Positions 24,459-36,080 of a stretch of DNA of 64,000 nt are shown in pieces. Numbering within the stretch: position 1 is the stretch's first letter; each line of letters begins with the position of its first letter. The stretch lies in NCBI RefSeq assembly GCF_019703515.2, contig NC_059368.1, forward strand, positions 37,339,831 to 37,403,830. Direction: 5' to 3'. Below the pieces are notes generated by a model. The model did no database searches and was not told the origin of the DNA. It saw nothing but the letters and a program-made list of their open reading frames with translations. The position numbers and the translations under genes were made by a program. This DNA is from Myxocyprinus asiaticus. Taxonomy: Eukaryota > Chordata > Actinopteri > Cypriniformes > Catostomidae.

Positions 24459-25415
24459 ATACATACATTTGGAGTTTAGTGGTTTTCAGTCCATGTCCGT
24501 TACTTTTGAGGTAAGCTGTATGGTAGTGTACTGCTAAAACTTTACTAAATTAAACTTTAGCAAATATACAGTACACATTTAAAATTTACAGCCTTTATAT
24601 TCTGGGAAAACAGAAGAAAAATATTGATGACTCATCTTGCACCATACAGATTTTCGTCTAATCAAATGGTCACTAGAATTAGAATATCTTTCCCCTTGAA
24701 GTAGCAAATCATGGTTCACACCTGTGACATACTGTAAACTAAAGGCTATTTGCTTTTTTTTGTTTTGCTTTTTTTAAAGAAAGAAAACAAAGGGATGAGC
24801 ACTTCAGTATGTCTTGTCCAAACTTCCTGTTCCAATAGGAAATGCAACAGCACAGGAAAGAATGCTGCACTCGTCAAGCCATTTCAGGGGATTTTTAAGA
24901 TAGCAATATATTAGATGTGACGTTTGGCCCCTCACATGGAGGGTTAGATTTCCATACCTCCACTCTCATTCAGGCTCATTCTTTGGAGAGTGTCTAAGAG
25001 CCCCACCAAGACTCAAACAGTGTTCTGCTGTTTAATCTATTTCCCATAATTCCCAGAGACGTCTGTTTACTCTCAGAATGTGTGTCAGGTATCCTTAGCG
25101 ACCAGTAATCACAAAGCGACTCAACTGGTGGTGAAGGTTCTCCCTCGGTTGGTGTTTGCTACAATGATTGTCTGAATAGTGGAAATGCTCATGTTAGCAG
25201 AAAGTTAGACAATGCTGCAGTGTCACTCCTCTGCTCTCTTTGGGAAAATCGAATAGAGCATTACTCTACAATGTACAAAGTAAATCAGTCTGAGGAGTTC
25301 AGCACTAGTTTAGTTTTATCTCAGCACAAGTGCAATGCTAGCAATTCCCATTGATTTAATACTTAAGGAGAAGGCTTCCCCTAAAATGTTGTTTACATAT
25401 GCAGAAATGAGTTGT
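24459..25415. other. Unassigned sequence
   Basis: I see no gene, RNA or clear repeat boundary. It contains a T-rich run near 24755-24775. It is among the few stretches without an evident mobile element, so it may represent older host DNA. Confidence 0.5.
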
Positions 25416-25891
25416 CAATTTTATTTGTATAGCGCTTTTCACAACACACATTGTTTCAATGCAGCTTCACAGAAAATCATGCTTTAACATAAAAAGCAGC
25501 TGTAATATATATAAAGTCTTAGAGTCATCATTGTGCAGTTTGAAAAAAATGTGATTGTAAATTGTGTCTAAAAATAAATAATTAAGTAAATAATAATTGT
25601 TTGTAAAAAGTGAGCAAGCCGAAGGCAACTGTGGCAAGGAACAGAAAACTCCGTAAGATGTAGGATAATGGAGAAAATTAACCTTGGGAGAAGCCAGGCT
25701 CACTGTGGGGGCCAGTTCCCCTCTAGCTAAACAGCATGAATGTAATACCAATAATAGTTATTTACGTGGAAGTCATGGTTTAAAATTTGTAAACTAAATA
25801 AGTGTAAAGATTTTGTACGAACTATAAGATTAATGATTATTGTCTTTGATGTCCATCCTGGATTTACTGCAGAAGTTCACATATATGCATT

Positions 25892-26104
25892 TGTGACAAG
25901 GAGGATGGTGGGGCCGGGCCATGACTATGCACACCCGGCCCCCAATCGGGCTAATCAGCCGAGGAGAGGAATAAGTGCAACGAGATGCGGCAGCTGCTCT
26001 GTATGCCTTTATGTTTGTGGGTTTTTGTGTTTAAGTTTATTAAAAATATTACTTTGATGCTTCGTCTGGTTCCCACCTCCTCCATTCCATTGAACCCTAT
26101 AACA
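25892..26104 (+). mobile_element. Solo LTR (213 bp) with 5-bp target duplication
   Basis: TGTGACAAGGAGG...CCCTATAACA is flanked by GCATT on both sides (25887-25891 and 26105-26109). A TTATTAAAAATA stretch sits where a polyadenylation signal is expected. It is inserted into the 3' region of the LINE fragment. Removing it and one GCATT joins LINE sequence continuously. Confidence 0.85.
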
Positions 26105-26509
26105 GCATTGTCCTTTGTTATTTGGCTGATGTAGGCTGTTTTTGGCAATTAATTGATAATCTATGAATTCCATTTTAAGAGTGTAGTCCATCATTAGACC
26201 AAGGTTATGCAGGGAGAGATCAGTGAGGTGTATCGCAGTTCAACTGGCAGGTCATTTCGGTAAGATTTTGTGAGGTCCATCCTAAGTCCAAGGTTCAGGC
26301 AGTGGCACAAGAAGTATCCCATGCCTTACGGTTGGAGTTGGCAACATTTCATCCTCATGTGAAGTCCATCGTAGTAGACTGAAGTGGTATCTGGCTGGTA
26401 CAGACTGCAGTTAGTTGTCATCACTCAGTGACACACAGCAGTGGGTGTCGGACACCAAGCAGGAACGGAGCTGGATCTGGATCTGGCAGGCTCTGGTATT
26501 TGATATATA

Positions 26510-26995
26510 TATTAAAATATATTTGATATTCTAGGTACTATTAACAGGCCTGAATTTTGCGATCGTAATGAACATGATGGAATATAGCGTAATAGAAGCT
26601 CGCTTAAGTACTGTGGAGCTAAACTATTCAAAGCTTTGTACGCAGTTAACAGAACTGTAAAATAGGATAATTTTAAATTCAATATAAAATTTAACAGGTA
26701 ACTAATGTAATGATGATACAATGGGGTTAATATGATCATATTTCTTGGTTCTAGTCAGCACTATAGCTGCTGCATTTTGAACTAATTTAAGTTTATTCAT
26801 TGAACTTGCAGGACATCCTCCTGGTAATGCATTATAATAATCTAGCCTTAAGGTCATGAACCCATGAATTATGTTTTCAGCATCAGCAATAGAGAGCATG
26901 TGTCGTAACTTAACAATATTTCTGATGTGGAAGAATGTTGTTCTACTAACATTGGAAATTTCATTTTCAAAGGACAGACTTGTATGACTGCAGTC
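26510..26995 (-). pseudogene. LINE reverse transcriptase C-terminal fragment
   Basis: On the minus strand two overlapping frames (26702-26899 and 26512-26739) give the region downstream of the RT palm: FMTLRLDYYNALPGGCPASS, then NKLKLVQNAAAIVLTRTKKY and AYKALNSLAPQYLSELL. The order SRLDYCNALL..., VQNAAARVLT..., YKALNGLAP.YLSELL is characteristic of L2/CR1-type non-LTR retrotransposons. A frameshift at about 26720 separates the two pieces. Endonuclease and catalytic palm (YxDD) regions are missing, so the copy is dead. Its 3' side leads into the LINE untranslated region interrupted by the solo LTR. Confidence 0.8.
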
Positions 26996-27002
26996 TGTAC
27001 CA

Positions 27003-27621
27003 GCCAGTGGCGAATTCTCAGGGTCAGCAAAGCCTTCTCAACATGCCAAATAAATAATAAATCCTTTCATTCTCAATCACCTTTTTGACGATGTATTTTT
27101 AATCGCTTTCCATTCTTAATTAATCTACAAACAAAGAGAGAAAAACAAAAAGTTTATCCAGTCAGAATTTATTCCTTGATGCTTACAAGCGAAGCGTGAC
27201 AACTGTTTCACGAATCACATACCCGAAGCCCTTCAGAATTTCCACAGAATACCTCAACAGTGCAAATGAATGCGCATCTAATGTCAGATTGTACAGATTC
27301 ATCAACCAATCAGACTGATTTATTTGTTCTTGGTGGGTGTGATCTTTAGGATATGTCCCGGTCAAGGCCTTCTAGCTGGCCTTGCAATCACGCTTTAAGT
27401 GATGTACGTAATTTGAAAGCGAAGAGCACGAGATCTTGCAGACGAGTCGGCTGCCATCACTGCTGGTATTGCCGTTGAGAAAGAGATCTTTATGGATTTA
27501 TAAACCAGAGATGTTCTGCATGACTGTGTGATTGCTTAATTTATGAAACAGGAAAGGAGGACTGATTTTCACTTCAAGCAAATTGGTAAGTGCTTTTTGC
27601 ATTGTTATAGCAACATCAGGA
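27003..27621 (+). mobile_element. Possible hAT left part with exon-like segment
   Basis: CAGTGGCGAATTCTCAGGG (starting at about 27005) looks like a hAT terminus. Further on, ATGAAACAGGAAAGGAGGAC at 27543 is followed by a splice-donor-like GGTAAGTG at 27584, a plausible first transposase exon. DIRS copy 2 starts at 27622 and the right end of this element was not found, so the call is tentative. Confidence 0.33.
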
Positions 27622-27637
27622 GTTCCCTATTTTATAC

Positions 27638-27648
27638 GGGTATAAAAG
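27638..27648 (+). promoter_or_regulatory. TATA-like box of DIRS copy 2
   Basis: GGTATAAAAGGAGCTGG is conserved in all four terminal copies (27638, 31770 inverted, 40148, 60185 inverted), about 120 bp before the first gag ATG at 27765. Conservation in every copy suggests it drives the element, but this is inference. Confidence 0.45.
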
Positions 27649-27764
27649 GAGCTGGTATGCAACGACTCATTCAGATTTTCTCTTTGGATTTTCTGAAAGA
27701 GCTTTTCTTCCTCTAAAAGAGCGGTACACACGGAACGTCTTTTTAAAGACGTGTCTTTCTAAAG

Positions 27765-28241
27765 ATGCCTTACCGATTGTGTGTTATTCCTGGTTGCGGT
27801 CGTTATCTCTCAACTTCGGATGGTCATGATCGCTGTCTTTCGTGTCTGGCCACGACCCACACGGAGGCAGCATTTGTGGATGGACATGACCATGGCAACA
27901 TTGTGGTAGCGGCTCCCCGCCTCGGTCCTTCTACCTATGTGTATGAGGCCAGCGCGGCTAGCACTGGGGGTGATTTGGGGACCCCCCCCTGGACTTTGCC
28001 CAGCAGTTCTCGGCGGTGAAGCAGCAGACAGAGGCAATCCGGCACATCCTGCCCCGGTGCGGCTCAAGATCCCGCACCCCGTCTGCTCGTCGACAAGGGC
28101 GTCCCCCTACAGTGACTGCACCGGCTCTGCCGCAGCCCGCCCCTTCGGCCCGGCCCCGGCGTAGAGCCCACCGCAGGAAGCAAATGCCACCCATCTCACA
28201 GCCAGGGCCTAAAAACCCATGGAGGTCCTCAAAGCGCCCCT
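27765..28241 (+). pseudogene. DIRS gag-like gene, copy 2, internally deleted
   Basis: The frame begins MPYRLCVIPGCGRYLSTSDG and continues to HDRCLSCLATTH, a cysteine/histidine cluster (C-x4-C ... C-x2-C-x4-H) suggesting a small metal-binding module at the N-terminus, which copy 1 lacks. After GDLGTPP at about 27990 the sequence jumps to DFAQQFSAVKQQTEAIRHIL (from 28000). Compared with copy 1, about 900 bp of gag is missing, with GGGGACCCC/CCCCTGGAC at the joint. The C-terminal arginine/serine-rich tail is in another frame. It stands just downstream of the conserved TATA-like box. The protein cannot be complete; the deletion is unique to this copy. Confidence 0.75.
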
Positions 28242-28277
28242 GAGACAGGCGACCCAGGGACGAGGGAACCCACTCAT

Positions 28278-29850
28278 GTGGAGCTGGTAAAAAGACCACT
28301 CCATCCCCCGGTGGAAGGCCAGGTGGAAAATCTTTTGTTGCCTTTTTGTTTGATTTCGCCGCATGCCCAAGTGGCTGCGGTACCCAACAGTTCAGCAAAA
28401 GAGCGGCTTCCTTCCTCCTTGGGTCATATACCCGGTGTGTACGGTCGTCACCACGACTACCGTCCACGGGTTTTTTCTTGCAGGATTGGCGCTCCAGCGG
28501 TGGCCTTTCCGCCCCTGAGCGCCCAGCTGTGGCACACAGCTGCCCCCGATGTGGCAGTCTCCATGGGTTATGAGGACAGGCCTCTTCCTCCCCCGTCCCA
28601 GGCTGTTCCGGGGGTGGTCACAAGGAGCCAGGTAAGTGCTTCGATGTCCCTAGACTCAGCATGGCCACGACGTGGTGTGGCACCTCCGCCCTGCCGCGAG
28701 TCCCCACCTGCCGGTACGTCCGACGACGTTGTCCCCTTGGTCCCCCTTGCGCGGAACTTGGACGCGTGGCTCGCGCTTTCCAATCCATCGCAATGGCTGA
28801 TCCGGACCGTCCGACTCGGCTACGCGATTCAGTTCGCCAGGCGCCCACCCAGGTTATGCGGTATTCACTTCACCTTGGTCAAGAGTGAAAATGCTGCCAC
28901 CTTGCGCGCGGAGATCGCTAACATCCTACAGAAGGGCGCGATAGAACCTGTCCCTCCATCCGAGATGAAGAAAGGGTTTTAAAGCCCCTACTTCATCGTA
29001 CCAAAAAAAGGCGGTGGGTTGCGGCTTGGACCTGCGAGTACTGAACCGGGCTTTACATAGACTCCCGTTCAAGATGCTGATGCAAAAATGCATTCTGGAG
29101 CGTCCGGAATCAAGATTGGTTCGCGGCGGTAGACCTGAAGGATGCATACTTCCACGTCTCGATCCTTCCTCGACACAGACCCTTCCTGCAGTTTGCATTC
29201 GAGGGTCAGGCGTATCAGTACAAAGTCCTCCCTTTCGGCCTGTCCCTGTCTCCTCACGTCTTTACGAAGGTCGCAGAGGCAGCCCTTGCCCTGTTAAGGG
29301 ACGTGGGCATTTGCATTCTCAACTATCTCGATGACAGGCTAATCCTTGCTCACTCTTGAGACATGTTGTGTGCACACAGGAACCTGGTGCTCTCACACCT
29401 CAGCCGACTAGGGCTTCGGGTTAACTGGGAAAAAGCAAGCTCCACCTGGTTCAGAGCATCTCTTTTCTCGGTTTGGAGTTGGACTCAGTCTCCTTGACGG
29501 CGTGCCTTACGAACGAGCGTGCCCAGTCAGTGCTGGCCTGTTTGAAGGCATTCAAACAGAAAACAGCGGTTCCACTGGAACATTTTCAGAGGCTCCTGGG
29601 GCATATGGCTTCCTCGGCGGTGGCCACCCCACTTGGGTTGATGCATATGAGGTCGCTTCAGCACTGGCTCCAGACTCGAGTCCCGAGATGGGCATGGCAC
29701 CACGGGACACATCACGTGGCCATCACAGCGGTCTGTCACCATCTTTTCAGCCCTTGGATCGACCTCTCGTTTCTACAGCAGGTGTTCCTTTAGAACTGGT
29801 CTCCAGGCGCGTCATGGTCACGACACGACACCTGCGGTGGTAGACATGAT
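28278..29850 (+). pseudogene. DIRS reverse transcriptase/RNase H region, copy 2
   Basis: An open run at 28278-28982 (234 codons) carries the linker and RT lead-in, ending at EMKKGF with a stop (TAA at 28981). RT motifs continue in other frames: YFIVPKKGGG at about 28990, LRVLNRALHRLPFKM at 29035-29080, and the palm motif NYLDD at about 29320-29335, followed by a stop after LILAHS at 29357. The RNase H lead-in (LLGHMASSAVATPLGLMHMR) is at 29590-29650. At about 29790 the sequence jumps from the VSTAGVPLE region straight to the recombinase start, so most of RNase H is missing compared with copy 4. RT, RNase H and recombinase in this order, with no integrase, are diagnostic of DIRS elements. Confidence 0.8.
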
Positions 29851-30803
29851 CACTCAGGCTAGGGCCCCCTCTACAAGGCGCCTGTATGCTTTTAAGTGCC
29901 GTCTGTTCGCTAAGTGGTGTTCTTCCCGACGCAAAGTCCCCCAGAGATGCGCAGTCGGATCAGTGCTTTCCTTCCTGCAGGAGAGGTTGGAAGGGAAGCT
30001 GTCCCCTTCCACCTTGAAGGTGTACATTGCCGCCATAGCAGCACACCAGGACGCAGTAGACGGTAAGTCTTTGGGAAGCATGACCTGATCATCAGGTTCC
30101 AAAGAGGCTCCAGGAGGCTGAATCCCTCCAGACCACACCTCGTTCCCTACAGAGGTCTACAGAGAGCCTCCTTTGAGCCTTTGCAGTCAGCCAAGCTTAA
30201 GGCACTCTCCTTGAAGACTGCCCTCCTGACTGAGCTCACTTCCATTAAGAGGGTAGGTGACCTGCAAGCGTTCTCTGTCAGTGAAACATGCCTGGAGTTC
30301 GGTCCGGTTTATTCTCATGTGATCCTGAGACTCCAACCGGGCTATGTGCCCAAGATTCCCACCACCCCTTTTAGGGACCAGGTGGTGAACCTGCAAGTGC
30401 TGCCCCAGGAGGAGGCAGACCCAGCCCTGTCGTCGCTGTGTCCGGTGCACGCTTTATGCATCTATTTGGATCGCACACAAAGCTTTAGAATCTCTGAGCA
30501 GCTCTTTGTCTGCTTTGGTGCACAGTGGAAAGGAAGCGCTGTCTCCAAGCAGAGGATCGCCCACTGGCTCATTGATGCCATAACTATGGCATATATCGCC
30601 CAGGACATGCCGCCCCTGATAGGGCTATGAGCCCATTCTACCAGGGGTGTAGCGGCTTCCTGGGCCCTGGCCAGGGGTGCCTCTCTAACAGACATTTGCA
30701 GAGCAGTGGGCTGGGCAACACCCAACACCTTTGCAAGGTTCTACAACCTCCGGGTGGAATCGGTTTCATCCCAGGTAGTGGCACGCAATACAAGCGGATA
30801 AGC
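29850..30803 (+). pseudogene. DIRS tyrosine recombinase, copy 2
   Basis: The core-binding part (29837-30088) reads MITQARAPSTRRLYAFKCRL and then LSPSTLKVYIAAIAAHQDAV, an SAM-like fold as in phage integrases. The catalytic part (30181-30630) includes the first arginine in SIKRVGDLQ, and after a stop (TGA at about 30628) the box AHSTRGVAASWA with the H-x-x-R pair, then the tyrosine in FARFYNL (about 30729-30749), ending at TAA near 30801. A frameshift at about 30089 separates the two halves. The catalytic R, H-x-x-R and Y residues are all still encoded, unlike copy 3. This enzyme integrates the circular DNA intermediate of DIRS elements. Confidence 0.82.
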
Positions 30804-31539
30804 CCGGGATAGCCGGCCGGGTTCTATCGCTTGCACATAGCGCCTTCCACCTCCTTTTGAGCTGAAGACATGCACCATTAATTCCCAGTAGTGTTCACAA
30901 GTTTGTTCCCTGGTTGACTTTCTCTGAGCCCTGTGGCTGTCGAGTGTTCAGAGAGATTCGCTGCCGGCCCAGTACACGTGCTAATTAAGAGTCCTGTTCT
31001 GGGGTAGGTGCTCCGCATGTGGTGGTTCCCTGTAAGGCTAACCCCATGCAATATATATCTTCCACTAATTCGTTTCCCTGTTGGCAAACTGCAACTTCCT
31101 TGGGCAGAGCCCCTCTGCCCCAGTCTCCATGTTTGTAGTAACTCCTCCCCCATTGGGCATGATCTACCTTGAAGACCCTCCACATGGTTGGAAAGACCAT
31201 GTGACGTATCCTTCCACTTAAATATCCCCCCCTCTCTTTGGGCGAGGTGTGGTCTCCGCTGTGTCTTCCCCTTGGGAGGGACACCCCCCGACTAGACCTG
31301 GCGGCCCAGTCGGATAATCCCCCTTCTTTTTTAGGGAGTGGAAAAAAGAGAAGGGGAAAAGAGGCCACGACTGGATCAAGCCTGTCTCTATCTTTTGGGT
31401 AGTTGACTTGTCCCCAAAAAGGGCCGTTCAACAATCAGGACTATGTTGGGGGAGGTTACGTGTCGACCTGTTGTGCTGGCTATGAGGCACACAGTAGTCT
31501 GCCCACCACACACCGCCAGTTCACGTAACACAGTTCAGC

Positions 31540-31943
31540 CAATTGTGGCATTTCGTATAGGGACCCCTAGTGTCACTACATTGACACAACGTCGAGTGAG
31601 TGACAGATAGGGAACGTCATGGTTACTTGTGTAACCTCCGTTCCCTGATGGAGGGAACGAGACATTGTGTCCCTCCTGCCACAACGCTGAACTACCCGCT
31701 GAAATGGCCGGACCTTATATCAGCTCCTCACCATAAAACCTGAATGAGTGGTTGCATACCAGCTCCTTTTATACCCGTATGTCCGGGGGAGTGGCATGCA
31801 AATACCACTCACTAATTTTCATTGGCCTTTTATCAAAGACCAGAGGTGTCTCGGGCTCCCAAGAGTGACCTCTAGTGTCACTACATCGACACAACGTCTC
31901 GTTCCCTCCATCAGGGAACGGAGGTTACACAAGTAACCATGAC
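31540..31943. repeat. Right terminal complex of DIRS copy 2 (inverted repeats)
   Basis: CACTACATTGACACAACGTC... (31575-31615) ends in AGATAGGGAAC. Then CGTCATGGTTACTTGTGTAA (31615) is mirrored by TTACACAAGTAACCATGACG (31925-31944), forming a 330-bp unit with a GTTCCCTGATGGAGGGAAC hairpin on each side. Within it the left terminal sequence of the element recurs inverted (GAATGAGTGGTTGCATACCAG, 31742-31762). The same arrangement occurs inverted at 39976-40330. Confidence 0.8.
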
Positions 31944-32976
31944 GTTTCAACTTGTGTCCTCATGTGCTATCACCAATGCCTTGAAATCCAAACTAAAGTC
32001 ATAACTCTGCAATATTACGTAAACATCTGCCTGATTCTTCGCCTGACATCTACAAGGAAGATAGATCACTGCATTGGAACAGCTCTGCTCTAATATGTGT
32101 TAATGGCTATCTCTTATTTCATATTGTAAACATACAGTACACTGTATACTCTCTGAGGACACAGAGAGGGAGGCATGGGGTGAGACAAAGAGAGTAAGGG
32201 CTGGGGTAGGACAGAGGACACAAGAGAGAGCTAGGGATGGGGTGAGGGAGAGAGAGAGGAATGTCAGTGGTTTTTCTAACTAAATGGTAACAGCTGCTTT
32301 GGGGTGATGTATGTGATGAAGGGTATTTGCTTTGGCTGCAGCTTTTGGAGGAGAAGTGTTTAAGTCAAACTGAAAGAGAGAGGGAGAGAAATTCCTTAGT
32401 TTCCTGCAAGAGAACATGGCATGTGTTCATTTTGAAGAGTTACTTTGAATGGGAAAATCCCAGTGTGTGTTTGTGTGTGTGTAAATTACAGACCCCGCAG
32501 CCTCAGCTGTGGATTACTAGGTCAGCACATTTTTACAAGAGTCACACACATCTCATGTGAAAGGATGGAAAAAGAGAAAGTGGCAGTTTCCAAAACAGCC
32601 TTCAGTTGTCATTCAGTCGACAGTGTGCTCAAATTATTCCAGAAACTTCTCTCTGAAGTTCTGATGTTTTGTTTTCAGTAAATGTACAGAATGATACCTA
32701 GTATTTTTAGATTCTGTTCAAACTTTAGAAGTGGTGTAGTGTAATCCGGCCTAAAAAGTGATTTTGATGTGGATGAAGAAATTTGTTGACTGATGAAATA
32801 ACTAACTACATCTCAGAGTTTTAATGCCATTTTAGTGCTGATGTGTGACTGGTAGCAAAACAGAAAATAGATGGAAACCATATCATAATGTCTGAATAGT
32901 AGATGGGGTACATTTGCCAGTAAAGGTAACCCATTAATTTTACTGCAATTTACCAGGGTGCATGGGTGAAAGGGGC
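31944..32976. other. Unassigned sequence with GA-rich repeats
   Basis: Purine-rich stretches (GAGAGAGG near 32160-32260 and 32370-32390) and a short (GT)n tract near 32463-32482. No gene is supported. Confidence 0.5.
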
Positions 32977-33867
32977 TACCCAGATAGCAAGGAGACATCT
33001 ATTCAATGTCTATTTTTAGTTGTAAGTGTCAGGATCAGTCGTCGATCAATTTTCAATGTTGAATCAAAATTCATTATTTGGTTGGTACATCAGAACGTTG
33101 TTAGGTTGAAAATAGAACATATATTCAACGTTAAAATGAAGTTGATTCATCAACATGTACTGCCAACCCATTTGGTAGAAATCTATGTTGAAAGTTGGTT
33201 AGAGAAGTTCTGCGCATGTGCATTTTTTAATCTACACCGGGCCGACTGTCAGTGGATGCGTCGATAGAAAATGGTAAGCATAAATGTACTTTTATTCATA
33301 ATTTTACACAATCTTTTGTCAGTCTGTTATTGAATATCACTTTAGATTTGAATTGTTTTATCCTTCAGTGTTTTAAAAACATTCCCGCTTCGTATTTTGA
33401 AATTAAATGCCCTATTTGCGCACTGCCCTGTTTTCCGTGAGGCAGCCGGTAACTGAGGTAAATTTAAATAATTCACTATGTTGGACTAATTTCAATTGTT
33501 GTAGATGGTCAGCTTCAACATAGAGGTAGAAATGAGCATGGTAAAAGGTAGACGTCTCAAGTTATCTTTATAATACAATATTACAATTGTATGTCTCAAA
33601 CAGTATATCACACATTTAAATACATTGTCATCTGCTGTACCCATAAGTTGTGCTGGGAAACAGTTGGTGTCTTTTATGTTTTAACTAAGGATTAAATATG
33701 ATGATTTTATGATTAGTAGTACGACTGTTAATAATGTCACTTGTATGTATTTTTCTATTTCAGAGAGACGTCCAGTGCCTTACCTCTGTTTCATTTGCTT
33801 CATACTTCAGAAGATAATAGTTTTTAGACAATAATATTTTTGGCATTGTTGAAACTTCTCAGCTGCA

Positions 33868-33873
<6 letters not shown>

Positions 33874-33898
<25 letters not shown>

Positions 33899-34040
33899 GA
33901 GGGATTGCCTTTGCAGTAAATCCACCCCGAAGAGGCTCAAATACAGAAGACAGTGGCATCTTGGCAGTGCTGGGGCTTGAACCCCTGACCTTCTGGTCAG
34001 TAACCCAAAGCCTTAACTGCTGATCCACCATTGCCCCCTT
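33874..34040 (-). mobile_element. tRNA-derived SINE, minus strand, with poly-A
   Basis: On the minus strand the head GGGGGCAATGGTGGATCAGC is followed by GGGTTACTGACCAGAAGGTC and the B box GGGTTCAAGCCCC (complement near 33972-33985). The tail is the T run at 33877-33897 on the plus strand (poly-A on minus). This is a standard teleost SINE layout. Confidence 0.75.
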
Positions 34041-34289
34041 CTCACTCAAGAAGAGTGTAATGCCAAATAACCTGTAGTATAATAGTATAACTTGTTATTT
34101 GCTAAATGTTATTTGTTATGTTACTTCAAAAGTCTGATCACCATCCACTTGCATTATAAGGACCTACTGAGCTAAAATATTTTACTATTTTTCAGCAGAA
34201 GAAAGTCATACACATCTGGGATGGCATGAGCTTGAGTATATGATGAGAGAATTTTCATTTTTAGGGTGAACTAACCCTTTATTATTGCT

Positions 34290-34630
34290 CCCTCACAATA
34301 AATTAACCATGGTTTTACTTCAGTAAATTTGTAGCAAACATGACTTTAATAACCATGGTAAATCTTGTAGTAATGTTTTTTAAATACCATGGTTAAACAA
34401 TGGTTTCTGCAGTAAAACAAGGTTTAATTTTCATAATTATTATTTTATTTATTTCAGCAGTAACAATAGTTTAATTATGGTAGTAAAACCAGAGGAACCA
34501 CAAAATTCAAATTTTATTACCATACTTTTCATTGTCCTGTGTTATTACAATGGTTTCACTACAAGTATCACGGTTAAAACATGGTTACTTCTAAAACCAT
34601 GGTAAGTTTGTGGTTATGGTTTTACTACAA
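34290..34630. repeat. Interrupted ACCATGGTT palindrome repeat
   Basis: AACCATGGTTTTACT-like words recur at about 34306, 34350, 34388, 34580 and 34597 in both orientations. This is a fold-back-prone dispersed repeat; no frame. Confidence 0.6.
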
Positions 34631-35264
34631 ATGTATTCTATTTCTACTGATCAACTCACAGTGTAAGGCTCCTCGCTTGCCATTTTCAGTTTGCTTATTC
34701 CTGTTGCGTGTCCTCAACCTGGCAACCCACGTGAGCTTCGAGTCTGGGGAGGAGGGGCAGGGGAGACAACTCAATCCAATATTTTGAATTTGGACTGCAG
34801 TACCCATTTTAAATGCTTGATGTCAATGTTACATATTGCTCCTTTAAGATTCATATACTGCAGAAAAAGTTAACTCCAAAGAATTATGTATTTGTAAATG
34901 TATAGGCCTATTTTGTATAAATAAAACAATGAGTGCCTGAATGTGCTGGGTGTTTATTAAAGAGTACATATATAGACTGTTTTTTGTTTTTCATTTTTAA
35001 GTATCTGGGATTTTAAAAACAAAAGTAGAAAATATGTTGATTGTATAACTGTTTCACCTAACAGAAATCAACATTGTTTCAATGTGAGGTAAGCAAACCA
35101 ATTAGATCGATTTTATGTTAGTTTTCAATAGCGTGAACAACGTAGATTCAGCAAGACTTCGATGAGCAAAAAGATGCTAAATCAACGTCGGAGATCAACG
35201 TAGTTTCGATGGCGCGACAGACGTCGACTCTACATTGATTCTGTGTCGGTTTGCTGTCTGGGTA

Positions 35265-36080
35265 ATGATTTAACTACATTTGCATTTCCTAATGGAAATA
35301 CCAGTGTTTACCGAGGCAGTAAATGAATAGTGCTAAGTTTTAGGCTTTTGGCACTATTTTTCTTTAACTCACTGAATCAACTTCCAAGAACTGTTTTCTT
35401 CGCCAATTCACAGGTATGGCCGATTTACCCCATACTCGTATCTCTTAATAACGCATTTCTTATTCTCACTCATTCATTACAACATTCATGTATTGGCTCA
35501 TCTCACTTGACTTATCTGTCTGTCAAGTGCAACAAATGTCATTGTTTACATGCAGAATATCACATGACTGTTGAGAAAAAGGATGACTGGAACATCCAAC
35601 ATGTCATTAAATTTTGAAAACAGTCTCTGTCCTACATAAAGAAGTCTATGTGTGGGGGGTGACGCAACTCAGAGGTATGTTGGTGTTGTTTGAGTGTGTA
35701 AAGAAGTAACACTCTGTAATAAACAGTTGTTTGGCATTTGTACTGTAATGTGTGGTATGAGGTCTTTATCTCAGTCCCTAAGGAACACTTTGACTTGCTG
35801 GAATTTCAGTCTAGAAAAAGTCACATTTCTGAGCATCCGCTTTGTGAATAACAGCATTCTTGTATGGTTTCAGGCTTCATGTTTGGTATGCATTTTTAAC
35901 CAGCCTTCTTGAACTAACAATAATTATGGAACTGTTTATTTGTGTCAAACTGAACGCAGAGAGTTGTGTTGCAGTGTATGTCTTTACATACTTTTAAAAC
36001 GCTGAAATCAAAACCCTCTGCAAATCTACAGTCCCCAACATTAGTTTTCCAGATATGTGCTGTCAGCACTGTATATGTAA
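35265..36080. other. Unassigned sequence
   Basis: The 95-codon frame at 35330-35617 and 72-codon frame at 35694-35912 have no family signature. No splice or promoter pattern stands out. Confidence 0.45.

Larger units (their letters stand above)
25416..27002 (-). mobile_element. LINE (L2/CR1-like) 3' fragment, minus strand, split by a solo LTR
   Basis: The end of a reverse-transcriptase frame (26510-26990) is followed on the minus strand by a long 3' untranslated region down to about 25416, where ATTTGTATAGCGCTTTTCACAA marks the common fish LINE 3' region. A solo LTR with its own duplication interrupts it at 25892-26104. The 5' part of the LINE is absent: the fragment stops at 27006, where hAT-like sequence starts. 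Confidence 0.72.
27622..31943 (+). mobile_element. DIRS-type tyrosine-recombinase retrotransposon, copy 2 (most complete)
   Basis: The order on the plus strand is left terminus, gag, RT/RNase H, tyrosine recombinase, then a right terminal complex in which the left terminal sequence recurs inverted. The left end GTTCCCTAT is joined directly to ACGGGTATAAAAGG, so the left inverted repeat has an internal deletion relative to copy 4 (60160-60335). Gag has a large deletion near 28000, and RT and recombinase have stops and frameshifts. No target duplication is expected or seen. The TATAAAAGG at 27640 may be the promoter. Confidence 0.88.
32979..35262. mobile_element. DNA transposon-like unit with CCCAGATAGCAA ends
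   Basis: CCCAGATAGCAA (32979) and TTGCTGTCTGGG (35262) are inverted ends flanked by TA on both sides. The subterminal regions are rich in CAACGTTGAATCAACG-type palindromic motifs (33040-33140; 35095-35240). Inside are an exon-like segment ending GATAGAAAATGGTAAGCATAAATG (33263-33286, splice-donor-like), a minus-strand SINE and a palindromic ACCATGGTT repeat. No transposase was recognised. Confidence 0.5.
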
